A DNA stretch of 64,000 nt from Tessaracoccus palaemonis (lineage in GTDB: Bacteria; Actinomycetota; Actinomycetes; Propionibacteriales; Propionibacteriaceae): assembly GCF_019316905.1 (NCBI RefSeq), contig NZ_CP079216.1, forward strand, positions 1,364,001 to 1,428,000. Reading direction: 5' to 3'. Under the pieces are notes generated by a model. It saw only the letters and a program-made list of their open reading frames with translations. It was not told where the DNA came from and ran no database searches. Below are positions 59,973 through 64,000 of the stretch, piece after piece. A program made the translations under genes and the position numbers. The stretch's first letter is position 1. Every line of letters begins with the position of its first letter.

Positions 59973-61166
59973 TCAGGAGGCGTCCAACGCGGGCTGCACG
60001 ATCTCGCGGTAGAGCAGCAGCACGGCCGCCGTGGTGGGGATCGCGATCACGGCCCCGATCACGCCGAAGAGCATGCCGCCGATGATGGCGCACAGCACGA
60101 CGAGAGCGCCGGGCACCTTCACGGTCCGCCTCATCACCGTCGGATAGAGGAGGTAGGCGTCGAACTGCTGGTAGATCAGGAAGTAGATGATCGTGGCGAC
60201 GCCGATGGGCGGGTTGACGGCGAAGCCGACGAGCGCGACCGTGACCATCGCCAGCGACGAGCCGACCAGCGGGATGAAGCAGAACATGGCCACGACGAAG
60301 CCGAGCGCGAGCGAGTAGGCGCCGAGCCCGGCGATGTTCATGAACACGAAGGCGCACACGGAGGCGACGGTGACGATGACGAACATGCCGGTGATGTAGC
60401 CGCTGACTCCTCGGAAGATCTCATCGGCGAGGTACCGTGCCCGTGCCCGCCGGCTCGCGGGGGCCAACGCGTAGATCGTCTCCTTGATCGTCGGCAGCGA
60501 GGCCATGAAGTAGATGGTCAGCACGAGCGTGATGATGACCGAGAACACCAGCCCCGCCACCGCGCGGCCCGCGCCAAGAATGCCGCCGAAGAGGTTGTTG
60601 AGCAGGTCCCCGGACGTGATGAAGGACTCGATCTTGTCGAAGACCTGGTAGCGCTCCTCGACGGCCTTGAGTTGCGGCTGCTCGGCGAGGTTCTGCAGGA
60701 GGCCGGGGAGGTTGCGCGTCAGCGTCGTCGTCTGTTGCGTCAACACCGGCACGAGCGCCGTGAAGCCGAGCGCGATGACGCCGAGCAGCAGCACGGTGAC
60801 GATGGTGACCGCCAGCCCACGGCGCACCCGGCGGCGCGTGAGGAACTCGACGAGCGGATTCAGTCCCAGGGCCAGGAACAGCGACAGCACGACGAGGATC
60901 AGGACGCTCTGGACCGCCAGCACGGCCTGGGCGAGCCCGATGGCGACCAGGACACCCAGCGCCCCGAGAAAGCCGATCACGAAGGGGGCGCGCCGGAACG
61001 TGTCCTGGGAGGGAGGATCCGGGGGAACCGGGGCGACGATCTCGATGGGCTGCGGAGCCAGCAGCCCCCTGACCCGCTGGCCGAGCCGGCTGCGCCGGGG
61101 CAGGCCGATGCGCCTTCGGCGCGGCGCGGGCTCCTCGGGGGGCTCCGGCTCGGGGAGATCGCTCAC
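59973..61166 (-). CDS. AI-2E family transporter (PF01594)
   Basis: This 397-residue membrane protein has a Pro/Arg-rich cytosolic N-terminus (~60 residues) and about eight helices. Family hallmarks are VLSLFLALGLNPLVEFLTRRRVRRGLAV, the long amphipathic region LTRNLPGLLQNLAEQPQ and FCFIPLVGSSLAMV...YQQFDAYLLYPTVMRRTVKVPGALVV. It belongs to the AI-2 exporter/TqsA-PerM superfamily, whose actual substrates vary (Na+/H+ exchange has been shown for some). The ATG overlaps the stop of the coiled-coil gene (ATGA), so the two are co-translated. Confidence 0.87.
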   Translation of the reverse strand: MSDLPEPEPPEEPAPRRRRIGLPRRSRLGQRVRGLLAPQPIEIVAPVPPDPPSQDTFRRAPFVIGFLGALGVLVAIGLAQAVLAVQSVLILVVLSLFLALGLNPLVEFLTRRRVRRGLAVTIVTVLLLGVIALGFTALVPVLTQQTTTLTRNLPGLLQNLAEQPQLKAVEERYQVFDKIESFITSGDLLNNLFGGILGAGRAVAGLVFSVIITLVLTIYFMASLPTIKETIYALAPASRRARARYLADEIFRGVSGYITGMFVIVTVASVCAFVFMNIAGLGAYSLALGFVVAMFCFIPLVGSSLAMVTVALVGFAVNPPIGVATIIYFLIYQQFDAYLLYPTVMRRTVKVPGALVVLCAIIGGMLFGVIGAVIAIPTTAAVLLLYREIVQPALDAS

Positions 61167-62269
61167 TGACGGGAATCGGGCGTGCGGATGACGGTGGTGT
61201 CGTCGTCGGAGAACTCCGCGCCGGACTGCTCTGCTAGATCCCGGAGGTTCCCGAGCTGGGCGAGCGCCTGCGAGCGACGGGTCTCCAGCGAGGCGATGTC
61301 GCGCTCGAGCTGCTCGCGGCGCCAGGCCAGCTTCTCCTCGAGCTCGTTCTCCGCGTCGCGGGCGCGCTCGCGCATGGTGGTGAGCGTGTCCTCGCTCAGC
61401 CGGGTGGCCGAGACGCGGATCTCCTCCGCGGCATGCACGGCCTCGGCGCGGATCGCGGCCGCCTCCTCGCGTGCCTGGGCAGCCCGCGAGGCGGCCTCGG
61501 CGGCATCCTGGTCCGCGCGCGCGAGCCGGGCGGCGATGGACTCCTCAGCGGCCTTGGCTGTTGTGGCGGTCTTCGTCGCAGACTCCGTGGCGGCCTGCTC
61601 CGCCGCCCGGACGGTCTCGGCGGCCTTGGCCGAGGCCTCCTGCGTCAGGGCGGTGGCCCGCGAGGTGGCGTCCTGCACGACGCGATCGGCCTCGGCACGC
61701 GCGCTGGCGAGCAGGGCCTCGGCTCGGGCTCCGGCCGCCTCCTCGATGCTGGTCGCGCGGCTGCGGGCGTCGGCGACGATGAGCTCGCCGTCGCGCCTGG
61801 CCGTCTCGAGCGTCGACCTGCCGACCTCCGCCTGCTCCTGGCGGAGCTGGCGCAGGGCGTTGAGCCCGGTGAGCCTGACGTCGTCGGCCTCCTGCTGGGC
61901 TGCGGAGCGTAGGGCTGCGGCCGAGCGTCGGCCCTCAGCCTTGATGCGCTCAGCCTCGCGCTTGGCGTGGTCGACGAGGCTCGCAGCCTGTGCCTCCGCG
62001 GCCTTCAGCAGCCCGGTGGCGTGGGCGCCCAGCCGGGTGAAGTCGGTGGTGCCCTTCTCCGCCCTGGTGAACTGCAGCTCACGGTTGGCCTCGCGCAGCT
62101 GCACACGAAGCTGGCTGACCTTCATCTCGACCTCACGCACGTAGCTGTCGACGGTGTGCTTGTCGTAGCCGAGCATGGCGTGCGGGAAGCTACCCGCCGC
62201 CGAGGCGCTCTCGTCGAACAGGTTGAGGCCCGTCTCCTCGGTCTCGAGGTCGCGCTGCGAATCAGTCAC
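61163..62269 (-). CDS. DivIVA-domain-like coiled-coil protein
   Basis: This ~368-residue protein has an N-terminal segment (PHAMLGYDKHTVDSYVREVEMKVSQLRVQLREANREL) resembling the DivIVA membrane-curvature domain. It continues as an almost unbroken Ala/Glu/Arg coiled coil (~residues 60-340, e.g. AKREAERIKAEGRRSAAALRSAA). There is no membrane segment. The start was placed at GTG 62269, with AAGGAG eight bases upstream. DivIVA-type scaffolds mark cell poles and septa; linkage to the transporter gene by a 4-base overlap suggests it positions or regulates it. A tropomyosin-like structural role is also possible. Confidence 0.75.
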   Translation of the reverse strand: MTDSQRDLETEETGLNLFDESASAAGSFPHAMLGYDKHTVDSYVREVEMKVSQLRVQLREANRELQFTRAEKGTTDFTRLGAHATGLLKAAEAQAASLVDHAKREAERIKAEGRRSAAALRSAAQQEADDVRLTGLNALRQLRQEQAEVGRSTLETARRDGELIVADARSRATSIEEAAGARAEALLASARAEADRVVQDATSRATALTQEASAKAAETVRAAEQAATESATKTATTAKAAEESIAARLARADQDAAEAASRAAQAREEAAAIRAEAVHAAEEIRVSATRLSEDTLTTMRERARDAENELEEKLAWRREQLERDIASLETRRSQALAQLGNLRDLAEQSGAEFSDDDTTVIRTPDSRQ

Positions 62270-62342
62270 CAGTCCAGCTCCTTCAGGGATGAGTCCACCT
62301 CCGAGGGTAGTCGGTGGGAACAGTAAAGCCAGAGATAACAGG

Positions 62343-62374
62343 CGGGGCGCCGCGGCTTTCACCGCGGCGCCCCG
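62343..62374. terminator. Terminator after methylmalonyl-CoA epimerase
   Basis: A perfect 13-base-pair stem (CGGGGCGCCGCGG at 62343-62355, loop CTTTCA, CCGCGGCGCCCCG at 62362-62374) lies 24 bases past the epimerase stop on the minus strand, separating it from the coiled-coil gene. Confidence 0.82.
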
Positions 62375-62398
62375 TCATGTTCCCGGGAGTCGCCAGAC

Positions 62399-62848
62399 TC
62401 AGTGCTCCTCGGTCTCCTTGGGCAGCTCGACCAGCTCGAGCAGGACGCCGCGGGCGTCCTTCGGGTGGACGAAGTTGATGCGCGAGCCCGAGGTGCCGCG
62501 GCGGGCCTCCGGGTACAGCAGGCGCATGCCGCGCTCCCTGAGGACGGCGCTGACGTGGTCGAGGTCCGCGACGCGGTAGGCCATCTGCTGGATGCCCTGT
62601 CCGTTCTTCGCGAGGAACTTCGCGATGGTGGAGTCCTCGTTCAGCGGTGCGATCAGCTGGATGCGCGCGTTCTCGGCGAGCTGGTCGCCCGTGCCCATCA
62701 TGGCCTCGGCCACGCCCTGCTCCTCGTTGACCTCGCGGTGCAGCTCGCGCCAGCCGAGGACTTCAGTGTGGAACTTGACGGCTTCGTCGAGGTCCGGGAC
62801 GGCAAGGCCGACGTGATCAATGCAGATGAAAAGATCCGAATTCTCCAT
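62399..62848 (-). CDS. mce: Methylmalonyl-CoA epimerase
   Basis: This 149-residue VOC-fold enzyme interconverts (R)- and (S)-methylmalonyl-CoA in propionate metabolism. It closely follows the Propionibacterium shermanii enzyme in length and segments: DLFICIDHVGLAVPD, NEEQGVAEAMMG, RIQLIAPLNEDSTIAKFLAK, RERGMRLLYPEARRGTSGSRINFVHPKDARGVLLELVELP. Metal ligands His (IDHV), Gln (IQLIAP) and Glu (LLELVEL) are present, but the third ligand position, His91 in P. shermanii, reads Gln88 (IQQMAYRV). The start at ATG 62848 gives MENSDLFICID. It is monocistronic, with its own terminator. Confidence 0.92.
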   Translation of the reverse strand: MENSDLFICIDHVGLAVPDLDEAVKFHTEVLGWRELHREVNEEQGVAEAMMGTGDQLAENARIQLIAPLNEDSTIAKFLAKNGQGIQQMAYRVADLDHVSAVLRERGMRLLYPEARRGTSGSRINFVHPKDARGVLLELVELPKETEEH

Positions 62849-62937
62849 GTATCCAAGCTTCCCACACCGGCGCGTCCACTCGCCGCCGGGGGTGCTCTCA
62901 GGCAGAATTGAGCGTCGACACCCTGAGGAGGGCAATC

Positions 62938-63093
62938 GTGCTCAACTGGATCAAGAAGCTCTTGCTCCTGCTCGTGGCGGCGTTCGTCATCTGGTACCTC
63001 GTCACCAGGCCGGAGGCCGCCGCCGAGGCGGTGCGTGCCTTCTTCGGGGCCTTCGAATCCTTCGTCCGCTTCTTCACGACGCTGGCAGGATAA
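62938..63093 (+). CDS. Small single-helix membrane protein
   Basis: This ~51-residue protein begins VLNWIKKLLLLLVAAFVIWYLV, has one membrane helix and a short amphipathic tail (AEAVRAFFGAFESFVRFFTTLAG). The GTG start is fixed by GAGGAGGG five bases upstream; the ten preceding in-frame codons have no ribosome site. It precedes the PH-domain gene by five bases and is probably co-transcribed with it. No family is recognised. Confidence 0.72.
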   Translation: MLNWIKKLLLLLVAAFVIWYLVTRPEAAAEAVRAFFGAFESFVRFFTTLAG

Positions 63094-63098
63094 GTCCC

Positions 63099-63656
63099 GT
63101 GGGCGTCCTCGGGCGCTTCCTCGATCCGAACATCGAGGCCCACCTCCTCGATGTCGAGGGGGAGGTGGTCATCGACGAGGTGCGCAAGCACTGGGCGGCC
63201 ACCATCTGGTGGTACGCCCTGATGCTGCTGAGCATCCCCCTGTTCGTGTCGATGGTCTTCGCCCGCGGACTGTTCTGGGCGCCGATGTTGCTCGGGCTCG
63301 CCGCAGTCTCCGTCGGGGCCTGGAAGGTGCACGTCGCCCACATGGACCGGTTCGTCATCACGAACATGCGGGTCTTCCGGGTGCACGGGGTCTTCACCAC
63401 GCACCTGGCCACCATGCCGATGACCCGGATCCTCGACATCTCGATGATGCGCACGCTGTGGGGACACCTGCTCGGCTACGGCCACTTCGTGTTCGAGTCC
63501 GCGGCGCAGGACCAGGGGCTCCGCGACATCCGGTTCGTCGGCGACCCGGAGCGTCGCGACCTGACGATCCAGCGGGTGATCCAGCTGTCGGGCCTCAGGC
63601 AGACCATGAAGGTCGAGTCCTGGGTCCGTGACACGTCCTCGCCCGACGGCACCTAG
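63099..63656 (+). CDS. PH-domain (bPH_2, YdbS-like) membrane protein
   Basis: This ~185-residue protein has two N-terminal hydrophobic segments (TIWWYALMLLSIPLFVSMVFA and LFWAPMLLGLAAVSVGAWKV) followed by a bacterial PH domain with FVITNMRVFRVHGVFTTHLATMPMTRILDISMMRT and YGHFVFESAAQDQGLRDIRFVGDPE. The T-N-x-R-V-F and L-x-x-I-x-D-I patterns are the bPH_2 signature. The start at GTG 63099 gives GVLGRFLDPNIEAHLL. It may help in membrane homeostasis; the function is not established. It converges with phosphoglucomutase 20 bases downstream. Confidence 0.82.
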   Translation: MGVLGRFLDPNIEAHLLDVEGEVVIDEVRKHWAATIWWYALMLLSIPLFVSMVFARGLFWAPMLLGLAAVSVGAWKVHVAHMDRFVITNMRVFRVHGVFTTHLATMPMTRILDISMMRTLWGHLLGYGHFVFESAAQDQGLRDIRFVGDPERRDLTIQRVIQLSGLRQTMKVESWVRDTSSPDGT

Positions 63657-63676
63657 AGGCGCCGCCGGGCACAGGG

Positions 63677-64000
63677 TCAGGCCAGGGCCCGGTCCACGAG
63701 TTCCCTGGCGGCGCTCTGCACCTCGGCCAGGTGGTCGGCGCCCTTCAGGGACTCGGCGTAGATCTTGTACTTGTCCTCGGTGCCGGACGGGCGCGCCGCG
63801 AACCAGGCGTTCTCGGTGGTCACCTTGATGCCGCCGATGGCCGCGTCGTTGCCGGGCGCGTGCGACAGGACCGCGGTGATCGGCTCGCCCGCCAGCTCCG
63901 TGACGGTGACGTCCGCCGAGCTCAGCCGCGCCAGCCGGGCCTTCTGCGCGCGGTCGGCGTCGGCGTCCACGCGGGCGTAGTAGGAGCGGCCGAACTCGGA
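63677..64000 (-). CDS. pgm: Phosphoglucomutase (alpha-D-glucose phosphate-specific), C-terminal part
   Basis: The reading frame enters from beyond base 64000 (SEFGRSYYARVDADADRAQK) and ends in the C-terminal domain of alpha-phosphoglucomutases, with the phosphate-binding loop WFAARPSGTEDKYKIYAES. It converts glucose 1-phosphate and glucose 6-phosphate, linking glycogen and cell-wall sugars to glycolysis and to galactose entry through galK. Only about 107 residues are in the window; the catalytic serine domain lies outside it. It converges with the PH-domain gene. Confidence 0.88.
   Translation of the reverse strand, partial: SEFGRSYYARVDADADRAQKARLARLSSADVTVTELAGEPITAVLSHAPGNDAAIGGIKVTTENAWFAARPSGTEDKYKIYAESLKGADHLAEVQSAARELVDRALA

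Overview
The window is one contiguous piece of a high-GC actinobacterial chromosome, most likely from the Propionibacteriaceae (Tessaracoccus/Propioniciclava type). The evidence is the gene order lysA-hom-thrB-rho-rpmE-prfA-prmC-tsaC-wecA-(membrane protein)-atpZ-atpBEFHAGDC-DUF2550-cobalamin adenosyltransferase-nucS, a WhiB1-like protein beside a PdtaS-like kinase, a fused Kgd, an RsrA-type anti-sigma factor, bL37, and a methylmalonyl-CoA epimerase close to the propionibacterial enzyme. Functions are inferred from motifs and gene context; no database search was run.

Layout. 1-9.7 kb is accessory-like: a NERD-domain protein cut by the left edge, an LhgO-type FAD oxidase, an unrecognised coiled-coil protein, an operon of a DUF4956 membrane protein, a VTC-domain protein and a surface lipoprotein, a CtaA-like protein that lacks most heme ligands, and a ClC antiporter. 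9.9-15.2 kb is a branched-chain amino-acid ABC operon (livKHMGF) ending in a CBS-ACT protein. 15.2-21.4 kb has a FUSC-type membrane protein and a five-gene peptide ABC operon. 21.4-27.2 kb has serA, hisN, rsgA, aroA, a DoxX-type protein and an SRAP protein. 27.2-29.9 kb has a SigR/RsrA pair behind a SigR-type promoter, an AbiE toxin-antitoxin pair with twin operator-like palindromes, and the 24-codon bL37 gene. 30-38.9 kb has pdtaS, whiB1, galK, a DUF6104 gene, kgd, a GT87 membrane protein and tRNA-Arg(CCG). 39-49 kb holds the threonine/lysine and translation-termination block. 49.2-56.4 kb is the complete F1Fo ATP synthase operon. 56.4-64 kb carries DUF2550, cobalamin adenosyltransferase, a cyclophilin lipoprotein, an alpha/beta hydrolase, nucS, an AI-2E transporter with a DivIVA-like partner, methylmalonyl-CoA epimerase, a PH-domain membrane protein and the C-terminus of phosphoglucomutase.

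How the parts work together. Many genes are translationally coupled through 4-base ATGA or GTGA overlaps. Two SigR-type promoters (GGGAAT-N18/19-GTT) place sigR itself and rpmE (bL31) under thiol-stress control. Several start codons lie 6-10 bases after a TANNNT-like -10 hexamer, which suggests leaderless transcripts. Methylmalonyl-CoA epimerase and cobalamin adenosyltransferase fit propionate metabolism.

The least explained features are a dispersed intergenic repeat (two copies of about 87 bp sharing 28 identical bases, in opposite orientation 19 kb apart), a 45-codon upstream ORF overlapping the TTG start of rho together with an 18-bp perfect palindrome in the rho leader, and the coiled-coil protein at 2.1-4.0 kb. 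No stretch longer than 300 bases lacks a gene. No CRISPR array, complete insertion sequence or prophage was seen.
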